The notes beneath the pieces were generated by a model. That model saw only the letters and a list, made by a program, of their open reading frames with translations, ran no database searches and was not told the DNA's origin. This document shows positions 45,404 through 54,641 of a DNA stretch of 64,000 bases, piece by piece. A program made the position numbers and the translations under genes. The first letter of the stretch is position 1. Every line of letters starts with the position of its first letter. The stretch is from the NCBI GenBank assembly GCA_037157565.1, contig JAZHRO010000003.1, forward strand, positions 38,019,001 through 38,083,000, written 5' to 3'. This stretch comes from Thalassia testudinum. Taxonomy: Eukaryota; Streptophyta; Magnoliopsida; Alismatales; Hydrocharitaceae.

Positions 45404-46981
45404 CTACGCCAATTGGTGCTGAAGAGAGGTCGTGTTCTCTTCATGGCGCTTTGACATTTCCGTCATCATTCGCATCAATTTGTCAAGAGGGCTTGATGCA
45501 TGTTCAGTTTGTGGTACGCAAGGGCCTGATGGCAGATTTGAGATAGGATTAAACTGGACCCTTGGGATGACGGGTGTGGATGGTCGCATTGGTCCACTCG
45601 CGGGGTTTTGGCGCTGCGGGTTGTTGGACCATGCGAAGTTCGGATGATTACGCCACCCTGGGTTATAAGTGGCAGAGAACGGGTTGTTCCCCAGGGCGCA
45701 AGCATCTTCTATGCCAGAAGACGCGTCCGCATGTAGATATGCGTCTGAGCACACGGAGGCTTGGTCCTCCGTGTCGAAATACTGGCTCGCAGAAGCCAGT
45801 TCCACATGACTTACCGAGTCGCTTGGCGCGACACTCGGTAAGGAAGGTCTAACGGGGTTTCTCGGGATAAGCCTGGTATTAGAAGAACTTGGATTGTGAC
45901 GAAGTGGTGAAGAGGTGGTGTTTGCCATAGATCGGGCGGGGTTGGCCAGAAGCTCGTCCAGCTTCTTGTGCATGACGGAGACTTCATCCAGTTTTTGTGC
46001 AATAAGGCTTAGATCAGTGGATGAATGGGAGGGTCCCGTGTCAACTTCGTGGACATTTCGGGGCTGGCTGGTACGATTAAAGGCAACAATGGAAGCATTG
46101 TTCATCGAGTTTTCACTCATATTTTCAAACAGCTCGAATGCTCCATTCTCGTCTTTATTCATAAAGTTCCCTCCGCAGGAAGCCTCTGCAATCTGCTTCA
46201 AAGTCTCATTTAGCCCATAGTAGAAAATCTGGGCTATATGCCACTTAGGCAGACCGTGGTGCGGACACTTCCTAAGGAGGTCGTTATACCTCTCCCATGC
46301 CTCATGAAATTGTTCGCCGTTTTGTTGCGTAAATGAAGTGATAGCACGGCGAAGCGCATTGGTCCGCCCGATTGGGAAGAACTTCTTGAGAAACGCTGTT
46401 CGCATCTCTTCCCAAGAGTGGATGGTTCTCCAAAGGGTGCATAACCATTGCGACGCTTTATCCCGTAATGAAAACGGGAACATCTTCATGAGGACTATAG
46501 ATAACCCGACATTTCTTGGTTTAACGGTTTCAGCAAGTCGGGTTAGGTCTTCCAAGTGGAGAAATGGGTCTTCACTTGCAAGACCATGAAAGTGAAAATT
46601 GATTAGGCCAATTATGTTTGGTTTTAATTCAAAGTCGTCCTCGCCCATGGGGACCCGAATTTGTCCTATGGTCTCTGTAGCAGCGGGATTCTGATAAGAG
46701 CTAAGAGACCTAGGCTCCTCCCGTTCGGGAGGGTTCTGCATTTCCTCCAATGTTTCCCGAATGGCTTCGATTTGCTCATTATACATTTCCATTTGGGCTT
46801 GGAGGAGGGTTATGGGATCTAAGGCTCCACCACCTGGTGGGTTCTGAGGGCGGTTTCCTCCCTCGGGATTTGGGGGTGGGCGTGCAGCCATGTTTGTGGA
46901 GGAGGAGGATGATTCGACTTGTTTTCTAGATTTATCAGTCAATTCAAATAGTTCAGGGTTTTGTGACCTCCTCCCAAACAT
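45404..46981 (-). CDS. gag: N gag polyprotein (525 codons)
   Basis: This is an Athila-type capsid protein. The N-terminal linker is rich in Pro, Gly and Asn. A DDFELKPNIIGLINFHF block lies near 115-131, the retrotransposon gag core runs about 140-260 (EDPFLHLEDL, FPFSLRDKASQWL, FFPIGRTNALRRAI, KCPHHGLPKWHIAQIFYYGL), and a Ser/Asn/Pro-rich tail follows. No CCHC zinc knuckle is seen. Met31 (MAARPPP) aligns with the likely start of the F gag, so the true start could be there. It ends at TAG 45404-45406, in the same frame as pol and 27 bases before the pol Met. F has no stop at the matching place, so this TAG is more likely a mutated Gln codon than a programmed signal. Confidence 0.93.
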   Translation of the reverse strand: MFGRRSQNPELFELTDKSRKQVESSSSSTNMAARPPPNPEGGNRPQNPPGGGALDPITLLQAQMEMYNEQIEAIRETLEEMQNPPEREEPRSLSSYQNPAATETIGQIRVPMGEDDFELKPNIIGLINFHFHGLASEDPFLHLEDLTRLAETVKPRNVGLSIVLMKMFPFSLRDKASQWLCTLWRTIHSWEEMRTAFLKKFFPIGRTNALRRAITSFTQQNGEQFHEAWERYNDLLRKCPHHGLPKWHIAQIFYYGLNETLKQIAEASCGGNFMNKDENGAFELFENMSENSMNNASIVAFNRTSQPRNVHEVDTGPSHSSTDLSLIAQKLDEVSVMHKKLDELLANPARSMANTTSSPLRHNPSSSNTRLIPRNPVRPSLPSVAPSDSVSHVELASASQYFDTEDQASVCSDAYLHADASSGIEDACALGNNPFSATYNPGWRNHPNFAWSNNPQRQNPASGPMRPSTPVIPRVQFNPISNLPSGPCVPQTEHASSPLDKLMRMMTEMSKRHEENTTSLQHQLA

Positions 46982-48360
46982 GCACTACTGCAGGAGGAAT
47001 TGGGGAGATGAGAAGGGAAAAGGGATGAGAGAAATGATGCCGCAAAGGTACACTTGATTACAAATCAATACAGTCAAGTTCCTAACCTCTACTGTGTGCC
47101 CTTAGACCTAAAGATCTAAGTTACCTACTATCACGAACTACGGAACCGAATGCGAGCACCGCGGAACCACCGGGCTAGATTGAAAGGCCGTTTGCCCCAG
47201 TCTTAGACACCCGATAGCACGCGGGAACTCTCACCAGCACGTAGTCGCTACACACAGGTAGTTAGACCTCCAATCCTTAGTAAGGGTCAAGTTACTACCA
47301 GTTTTAATTAGAGGCTTAGGGTCAAGTGCTTTTGGAATGTGAAGGGCGTTGTTTACGGGTAATGCCCAAGTGATTGATTTTAAGAGTGTGTAAGAACAAG
47401 CATGCAACGGGGAAATCTCCCCGAATTGAAGTTTTTATTGGCGAATGGTTTTTAGAGTTCAGCCTTAAGTAGTATGAATTTTAGGGTTTTGCTGAATTAC
47501 CAATTCAACCAATCTCCGGGTTTTTGCAAAAATACAGGTTTTCCTTCTAAAACCCAAGAAACCCTTCTTCAATTATCAGTTAGTTAATGCATGCTAAAAT
47601 GCAATGGGCTACCCTAAATGGAGATTTCTAAGTGTGGATGCACGAATCAGTTTTATATCAATGTGACAGGGAGCCAAAGCACTTCAATTCAAGTGCTCCC
47701 AATCACCAGAAATGATTTCCACACACAAGGCTTCAACCAAAAGATAAAGAAAATAAAATTGTTGGGGTTGAAGTATTCAGGATCGAATCACAGGCAAGTT
47801 TGAAAAGTCGTGGTGGGGTTGGAATCAACTCAATTCCAAGTCTCCCCACCAAAAATGTGATCCTGAATTAAAGATAAGTGAGGCAAAAGAGGGATACAAG
47901 CAATCTTTTTCTTTGCCTCAAAGAGTACTTCCCACGGAGAAAAATCTAAGAATCAAGATTCTCGGATTTTCGCTATGTGAAGTAAGGCGGGAAATCCCGG
48001 GGCAGTGGGAGTGAAGACAACCAATCAATCAAGTGAATTTTAATCCACTTGCCCTCAAGAAATCCCAAGAAGTTTTTCTAGTTTTTAGTTTTAAATTTTT
48101 TTTTTTTTATTGTGGTGGCAGGTTAACCCTAATTTGATGAGAAAAGAAAACCTACTTGTTCGGCAACGTGTGCAAAGCTCCAATGCGATGTCGACGTCTT
48201 CACGCTCTCGTTCCCGCCTTGGATCTGCTCACGTCCTCGACTTTGTCAGCCTTCTTCTCCTTCCACCAGGTTCACCTGCACACTAAAAACAACATTACCC
48301 GTGAAGAGAGAAGAGACAAATTTAAAGGAATTGGATAGAAACTTACTCGAAAGCGCACCT
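46982..48360 (-). other. N 5' leader, non-coding
   Basis: The long leader lies between the PBS and gag. The conserved block shared with X2, X3, D and H is at about 47270-47350 (CAATCCTTAGTAAGG ... GGAATGTGAAGGGC), some 290 nt upstream of gag. No convincing gene is present; short frames are unconserved. Confidence 0.6.
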
Positions 48361-48377
48361 CCCCGGCAACGGCGCTA
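48361..48377 (-). other. Primer-binding site of N (tRNA-Asp)
   Basis: CCCCGGCAACGGCGCTA on + matches the tRNA-Asp 3' end at 16 of 17 bases. Nine bases separate it from the LTR at 48387. Confidence 0.9.
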
Positions 48378-48386
48378 GAAAAGTTA

Positions 48387-49221
48387 TGATGGGTCGGCCC
48401 GGATAGGTTGTTAATATGATGTTTTTATCGTTAAAATATGTATAGTGGTTAACCTAATTCAGACCTAACCTTCTCTTTTCAAAATTTTTAACCTGGCCTA
48501 ATTGATTTTATCTTGTCACTTTTAGGCCCAGGGTCGAACACAGGGAAGTGGGGTTAAAGTCGAGTTTCTACATTTTCCTTAAAATGCGTCTCTTCCGTTC
48601 ATTTATTGTGTTTTTGGTGTTTTTCTTATTTAGGGTTTTTATGGTAATCCCTGTTCTTGAGGCACACCCTCAAAATTGTGTCCTTGGCTTTTAGCCAAAC
48701 AGAGTCCCAAAACAAGTCTTGCTACTCGTAAGACGAGGTACCTACAAGTCAAAGATTATCTTTTCTTTTTTATGTATTTTTTTTATCTTTTTACTAACAG
48801 AAAAGCAAATAGACAGAAAGTAAATATAGTATGTATATATATATATATATGTAGTATATATATAAAGGGGTGGGGGTGGAGGTGGCGATGGAGTGTAGCA
48901 CTATGTCGAGTCAGTCGACGTCTAGAGAGATGCAACCAACACGACTAGGTGTCGCGTGGAGTGTGGATGGAGGATGGATGATGTATGGGACCACGCTTTT
49001 TTTGTACGCGTGTATCAGGGAATATCAGCAACTGGTGCAGATATTCCCGCGATACAGCGTATAATAAATAACATGAAAATATATGTACATATGTATGTAT
49101 ATAAGTAAATATATCTATATATATATAAATGTATAGTTATATATGTATAGATATATATATATAGATATATATGTGTATATATATGTATATAAGTATATAT
49201 ATATATATTACTATATATATG

Positions 49222-49256
<35 letters not shown>

Positions 49257-50527
49257 GTATGTATGTATGTATATATAAATTTATATATATATTACTATAA
49301 GTGTGCGAGTGTGTGTATGTGTTGGTATAGGTGTGTGTGCGTCGGTGAATGTGTGTGTGTGTGAGTTGCTGTGAGTGTGTGTCTGTTAGTGAGTAAAAAA
49401 GAGAAAGAGAGAGAGAATACGTGAGAGAGAGAGAGTGGGAGCGGGCGGGGGAGATCAGCAGAGAGAGAGAGCGGGCGAGCGAGAGATCGCGGACGCGCGA
49501 GTTAAGACGTCTGCCGCCTCCGGCGGACGTCTGACGCCGCGTCGTCTGAAGTCGGAGGCAGACGTCTGCAGACGGCGGGTGCGGGCGTGGCTTCGCGTAG
49601 GGTTCCTGCAGGCGTGCGCGAAGGCGTGGAGGAGCGAGCGTGGAGGAGGTTTGCAGGTGGTCGCGGAGGGTCGCGGAGGAGGGCAGGGGGCGGCGCGAGG
49701 CCGTAGCCGGCCACTGCAGTGCACGCGGCGGACGGCTACAGGTGCAACTGCGAGGCGGACAAAACGGAGACGGAGGTGGGGAACGCCCTGCAGACGCGCG
49801 CGGAGGCGGTGAGCGACTGCGGGGACGGTCGCGGAGGAGCGGGAGGACCTGCTGCTGCTGGGCTGCTGCTGCCGTGGCTTCAAGCTTCGAAGCTTGGAGC
49901 GGCGGCAATGGCGTTAAAGAGAAAAAAAAATGAAGCGAGGGAATGCACCACGCCCACCGGCTCGTCGAAGAGCTGGGCGGTGGTGCTCCCACTGTGGTGG
50001 TGTGCACCACAGTGGGTTCTCCTGCTCGCCGGGTGCCTCCTCGACGGAGGGCCGACGTATGGGAAGGGAAAGTGGTGGAGAAGATGGCTGCGGGTTTTTT
50101 TGTTGCTGCAGCAGCTTCTCTTCCGAGGATGAAGCTGTAGCTACTTATAGAGGAGGAGAGAGTGGCGTGCCGGCTGCAGCAGGGAGAGGGTGTGCGAGTT
50201 GCAGCTATAGGGAGAGGCGTTGGCAGGGAGAACTGACGGGAAGAAGTGCTGCGTGGCTGCTGCATGCAGCTGCGGGAAGAGTGCAGCCGTGGGAAGGAGA
50301 GAAAAGAAGAAATCAAGAGGAAAAATAAAAAGAGGGTGATTTTGCAAGGAGGCACTTGAATAAAAATGTAACTATGCAGGCGATTGTTTCACTCCTCTTC
50401 CTCTCTTGATAAAATGCATGCATGCAAGTGTTTTTACAAATGCGATTACAGGATCCTATTATACAATGTTAATGCTAGAAAATAGCATAAGAAGGCGTTA
50501 TTACAGGCATGTTTTGAGGTGCAAACA
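48387..50527 (-). repeat. 5' LTR of N (2141 bp)
   Basis: Twin of 37457-39614, with the same TATA box (50144-50150), hairpin (49988-50016), GC-rich stretch and microsatellite; the last differs in length between the two LTRs. The 446-codon minus-strand frame over it (49015-50355) is composition-driven: it ends in Tyr/Ile repeats read from the TA microsatellite. Confidence 0.9.
50144..50150 (-). promoter_or_regulatory. TATA box of the N 5' LTR
   Basis: CTATAAG in minus sense. Transcription would start about 30 nt downstream and pass through the structured GC-rich part before the PBS, about 1.75 kb on. Confidence 0.55.
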
Positions 50528-51340
50528 GGTTGCTCTAGACTAACCTGGTCATCTCCAATCTCAGAATATGTATCCCCCCCGATAGGTGCCTGAGCAGGTT
50601 CAGACATCGGCTCTCCTGAAAGGGGTTTATCTTGAGAATCATCCCAAGATTTCACTAGGGCAACCACAAATTTCATCCTCAACCTTGAAAATTTCCCAAG
50701 AAGAAACTCACCCTGGTCCCTATCCCTAACACTTTGGAGCAAATCTAATAGAGAACTATTAAGTTCACCAATCATTTTGATCACAGGCTCCAATGATTCA
50801 GTGCATGGTGTTGGCTGAGCTTCTAAGGATTGTATAGTGTTCCTCAAATTAGCCAACACCCTATCCTAGATCTCATTCACCTGAACCGACTGGTTTGGTT
50901 CAGGTTTGGGTGGGTTCAGGTTAAATCTAGAGGAGTCAAGATGTTAAGGTTCTTGGGTCCCTTCCTGATATTAAGTCATTTCAGGTTGTTCAAAGAATGG
51001 TGATGACCTATTTTCAAAGGAATACTGGGGAGGGTAGGTGTTATAATCAGCATATCCTTCCTGATTGTACATCGGGTTGGCTTTGTCATCAAAGGATGGA
51101 GATCCATAATCATTGTAACTTTGGGTAGGATAGTAATCATAGTCTTGTTGTCCAAGGTTAGGCCTTGGACACTGAGGTCTGGATTCGTATCCCCAATCAA
51201 AGTTATCCTAGCTAGTGGATGGGTAATTACAAGTCAAGTCAGGAAAGTAATCATCTTGGGGATAAGTGGTGGTGAGAGGATAGGATTGGAAATGTGTGCA
51301 AGATGTGCAAGGGTACGTGGTGAAGGAGGGAAATTTGAAG
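50528..51340 (-). pseudogene. Family X open frame of X3, N-terminal part, cut by N
   Basis: One frame from about 51330 to 50528 is broken by a few stops. It is Tyr/Pro/Asp-rich first (blocks such as YPQDDYF, DNFDWGYESRPQCP), then Leu/Gln-rich (VLANLRNTIQSLEAQPTP), then has FLLGKFSRLRMKF and an acidic tail. The stops include TAG 50866-50868, also present in X2. The frame would continue into 37456. No ATG is obvious at the 5' side. Function unknown; from its place it may derive from a gag linker or an accessory protein. Confidence 0.55.
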
Positions 51341-52542
51341 GAAAAAGAGGAACCCTACAATACAAACATTCAACCCTGTCCTTAAGTGGGTTAGCCCAAA
51401 GACCTATAGATTCCTAGGATATGTCTTGAGATTATAAATGATTTGGTCTACTTTTATCCGGTCAATCCAACTAGTTACAAGAAGGGACTGGGGAGAAGGT
51501 TCTTCCTTTGGCTTACGTCTCTGGTTCCTAGTGTACCTCGCAGCTACGGTCGATTGATGCCACTCCCCTAGCTAGACATCAGATGGACTAGAAGAAGCAG
51601 ATTAATTGAAAAGAATCTCAGTCTGAGCCTCGAAGAGCGAATCAATCCTTAAGGCCAACGTCTACTCAGTTTTAGTTAGGCTTAGGATGATCGTGCTCTT
51701 GGAATGTGATGGGCCCTTAAGATGGGTTGTGCCCTTAATGATCAGTTAAAATGTGTGTGCATGCACAACAAGGGTTTACAAACAAGGTATTTGATGATGT
51801 GTCGTTTAGGGTTTAACCCAATTTAGTAGATTTTAGGGTTTAATTCTTAAATTGGTTCAATCAAGGTTTAGTAGAACACTCCAAGTTTTGAAAACACAGG
51901 TGATGATATGTTCCTTTAAAAATAAAAAATAATGAAGAGTGGCTTGTTCAGCCCTAAGAATCAATCCTAAGTGGCAAGCTACTTGATGGATCAACTTTAG
52001 ATTGAGTGGTGCGGCCTAAATAGTTTAAGAAATTAGCCTATTGCACTACTTGATTAAGGCACACAAAAAGTCTTAACCTAATCAGATTTCTACTGACTTA
52101 TTTGTGTGTTGAGTTAAGTGTACTGAGTCCACTAGTCATATCCTGGTTAAGTGGTAGAATCAATGTGATTGTGCACCAAAGGGTTAGATGTTGTGGGTGT
52201 TAAGTGTGTAGCTTTCAGAAAATCCCACAAGAGAAGAGTATATTTTTTTAATATGTATATGTGGGGGTGAGATGAGTGGAGGTGGCAAACAACTAAATCT
52301 ATCCTAGGGTTTATAGAAAGCAGCTAAGTTGATTTGGGTTTGAGTTATTAGTGTGTTGAAATGAACAAGTGGGTGGGGTTCATGGGGATAAACTTACAAA
52401 ATCTTCATCTGCACTTTTCTTCAATCTAACTGCTTTGACCCACCTTAAAAGAGTACTTGCAATCACAGTAAGATAAGAGAAAAAGTGAGATAAAAGTTAG
52501 GCAAGGTAGAAAAAATGCGAGAAAAATGCAAGAGTGTTGCCT
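51341..52542 (-). other. X3 5' leader, non-coding
   Basis: It contains the shared leader block at about 51640-51715 (CTTAAGGCCAACG ... GAATGTGATGGGCCC on +). No gene is supported. Confidence 0.6.
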
Positions 52543-52559
52543 CCCCGGCAACGGCACCA
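52543..52559 (-). other. Primer-binding site of X3 (tRNA-Asp)
   Basis: CCCCGGCAACGGCACCA on + has one mismatch to the tRNA-Asp 3' end and is 3 bases from the LTR. The neighbouring GTTGCC and GGCAAC can pair across GGGGA. Confidence 0.9.
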
Positions 52560-52562
52560 AAA

Positions 52563-53945
52563 TGATGGGGGCATGTTTTGCATGTTTGAAATCGAGGTTA
52601 AGAGTAACCATGATCGTAGCTCGCAAAACACATCTATCAAATAAAATTTAATACCGAAACTCGAAAAGTGAGTCCCAGGTCGAGCACGGGGAGGCGAGCG
52701 TTTGGTTTTGAATATCCACGTTTCTCTTTTATTTCTTTTTGTCATTTTTTATCTTTTCTAATTTTTTTAATTTTTAGCAAGTAAGAGATCAGGTCGATGA
52801 ATTCTAGCTAATCTACTTGCAACAATATAAGAGAAAGAGGGAGAAGGAGAGAGAGAGAAACAGTCATCTATTTATAAACGAATGCTTGCTATACTACAAA
52901 CGTGGGAAATCTACACTATGAAAGCGTAAAAAGATAGAGAGAGGTGAGAGAAATCCACCTCGACAGTCGCTGGGAGGACGACTCGCTCTGACATCTCCTG
53001 GAGGAAGGTAGTGAGGAATGGGACGAACGGGGATAGAGCTAGAGGATGGAGGGCAGGGCAGGAAGGCATTGCAGCGAGGATCTTCATCCCGAAGGGAGGT
53101 CATAGGATGGCCACCGGATGCTCCACAAATGGGGATGAGGGTAGGGAAAACTATTTGATTTTCTACTCTAGAGGAGCATCTCAAGCTTGGGACAAGATCT
53201 CTCTAGAGCCTTAGAGGTTGTGAGAGGAAGAAACGAAGAGATGAAGAAAAATGGGAGGGTAGGGGTCCTTTTATAGTGGTGGAAAGAATCAAATTCATAT
53301 ACAGGACATTTAGTGACGATCATAAACATTGCTGAAGATCCGTCGCAAACGTTGCTGAAGACAACCCACGTGCCCACCCATGTGCGCAGCCGCTGAGTGT
53401 GTGATTCTCCTCGCGCGCATGCTCACCCGCGCTGCTGTGCGTGTGCGGTGGCACGTGTGTGCATGGGCTGCCTGGGTTTCGCCACGTGGCACGATCTGGT
53501 CCATCCATCCTCTTTCTGTTATAGGGGCTACTACAGAGGTTGGATTTAGTCAATTTACGTGCTGTTGGGATGCGATCATCGACCCTAATCCATCCACGTA
53601 GTTAGATTTGTTGTTTGAAGCTTCGAATTACATCACCTAGTCCCTTGGCCGTTGATCTTCCTCAGACTGCATATGGTGTTACGGGACTCCAATCAAGGTG
53701 ATTTTAGAGGCATTGGACTCTGATCGTCCTAATCAGATCCGTACGGTCAGATTGTCATTTCGAGGCTTCGAAATAAATCACCTTCTCTTCTGACCACAAA
53801 AAGGATGCAATTAACCTAAAATATACATAGCTACTCTAAATGCAGAATGATGCATGGTATGTAATATTTATAATATAGAATGCAAATCTAAGCCTAGGAA
53901 CATGCATAAATAGGCATTTTAACCTAAATGGATGTGTCTACACCA
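52563..53945 (-). repeat. 5' LTR of X3 (1383 bp)
   Basis: It starts TGATGGGGGC on + and ends CTACACCA. TATA box is at 53267-53276, U5 box at 52669-52695. It is followed by TSD TTATT. Confidence 0.85.
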
Positions 53946-53950
53946 TTATT

Positions 53951-54641
53951 TATCAACAATAGAAAATTTCAACTAATGATCTAAACTATGAAGACTCAAC
54001 AATGCTAGGGTGCTTGCCAAAATGCATATCGCTTAAGCCCTGACCTTATTCCATACAAAAAGCGAAGAAATGCCTTTTTCTTTTTATTCTTTTCTTCTTT
54101 TTTTTTTGAATATTTTGAGTTTACAGTTTCGGGGCAGCTTTCTACAGCTACCCAAGCCACCCAAGTCTCAAGAGAACTCTAAGTACTAAGCATCTCATTA
54201 TGAAAATGTGATTGACTCACTAAATGACAATCAGAACGGACCTCAGGTTTCTACAAACTCTAGGTGACCCTTAACGAAAAAACCTACCTAAAGGTGTATC
54301 TATTTGACTAGTAGCTTTCTCCCTACTTTTTTTATGGGGTCAACACAAGAGTGAACCCAATATATATCTCCCCAGCTTATTCTACTTCCCAGTTCTCCAC
54401 AAGTCTTAGGAATTATTTATGCATTTTATGAGCTTGGCTCTGGATAAACGATAATGGAGGGTTACCCACGGTAACATGCTAGCCATGCTCGTACGGTGAA
54501 GTATAATTTTTTTTTCTACATTTTTTTCTCTATTTTTCATTTTTTCCTTTTCCTTTTGGATTTTTTTTTTAAGTAGGTGGCTTCCCTGATCTAAGATTTA
54601 GCTAAAGGTAATGGTCAAAGAGATTAGGACATGTGGCTAGG
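53951..54641 (-). other. Interior of K, right-hand piece
   Basis: It is collinear with the PPT-proximal interior of X2 (from about 8220) and X3 (from about 35210), including the T/C run at 54505-54575. No gene. It stops at ...GGCTAGG where F begins. Confidence 0.65.

Larger units (their letters stand above)
37457..50527 (-). mobile_element. N: nearly intact Athila-like Ty3/gypsy retrotransposon (13.07 kb)
   Basis: LTRs 37457-39614 and 48387-50527 are very similar (about 5 differences in the first 200 bases by eye). TSD is GGTTG at 37452-37456 and 50528-50532. PBS, gag, pol, PPT and LTRs are in the normal order on the minus strand. The pol order is protease, RT, RNase H, integrase, with no chromodomain, as in the Athila/Tat branch. 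No env-like frame lies between pol and the PPT. It is the youngest insertion of the nest: nothing interrupts it and it interrupts X3. Confidence 0.95.
33694..53945 (-). mobile_element. X3: complete family X retrotransposon (about 7.18 kb) carrying N inside
   Basis: LTRs are 33694-35108 and 52563-53945, with TSD TTATT at 33689-33693 and 53946-53950. Subtracting N and its duplicated GGTTG leaves an interior of about 4.4 kb with the same order as X2. The left LTR start has decayed from TG to TC. N sits inside the family X open frame. Confidence 0.9.
29081..54641 (-). mobile_element. Element K: family X-like retrotransposon, 3' LTR and part of the interior
   Basis: It includes the 3' LTR (29081-33595, interrupted by J), a PPT with hairpin (33596-33632), and a short interior to 33693. 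After X3, the interior resumes at 53951 and runs to 54641, where F is inserted. Interior sequence on both sides of X3 joins without gap when compared with X2 (8185-8235). No coding part of K is in the window. Confidence 0.7.

Noticed and set aside
45404..45406. Programmed TAG readthrough between gag and pol of N
   Set aside because: Gag and pol are in one frame and TAG is followed by CAG, which looked promising. But F has no stop at the corresponding place, its own joint stop lies elsewhere, and two other TAG codons in N are plain mutations.
48361..48377. tRNA gene piece
   Set aside because: The match is only the 3' terminal 17 bases, in antisense to the element and next to an LTR, so it is a PBS. 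No cloverleaf is present at any PBS in the window.
49015..50355. 446-codon minus-strand frame in the N 5' LTR
   Set aside because: It lies wholly in an LTR. Its product is Arg/Pro/Ser-rich from GC-rich DNA and then Tyr/Ile/His repeats from a TA/TG microsatellite. The twin LTR breaks the frame, and no domain is visible.
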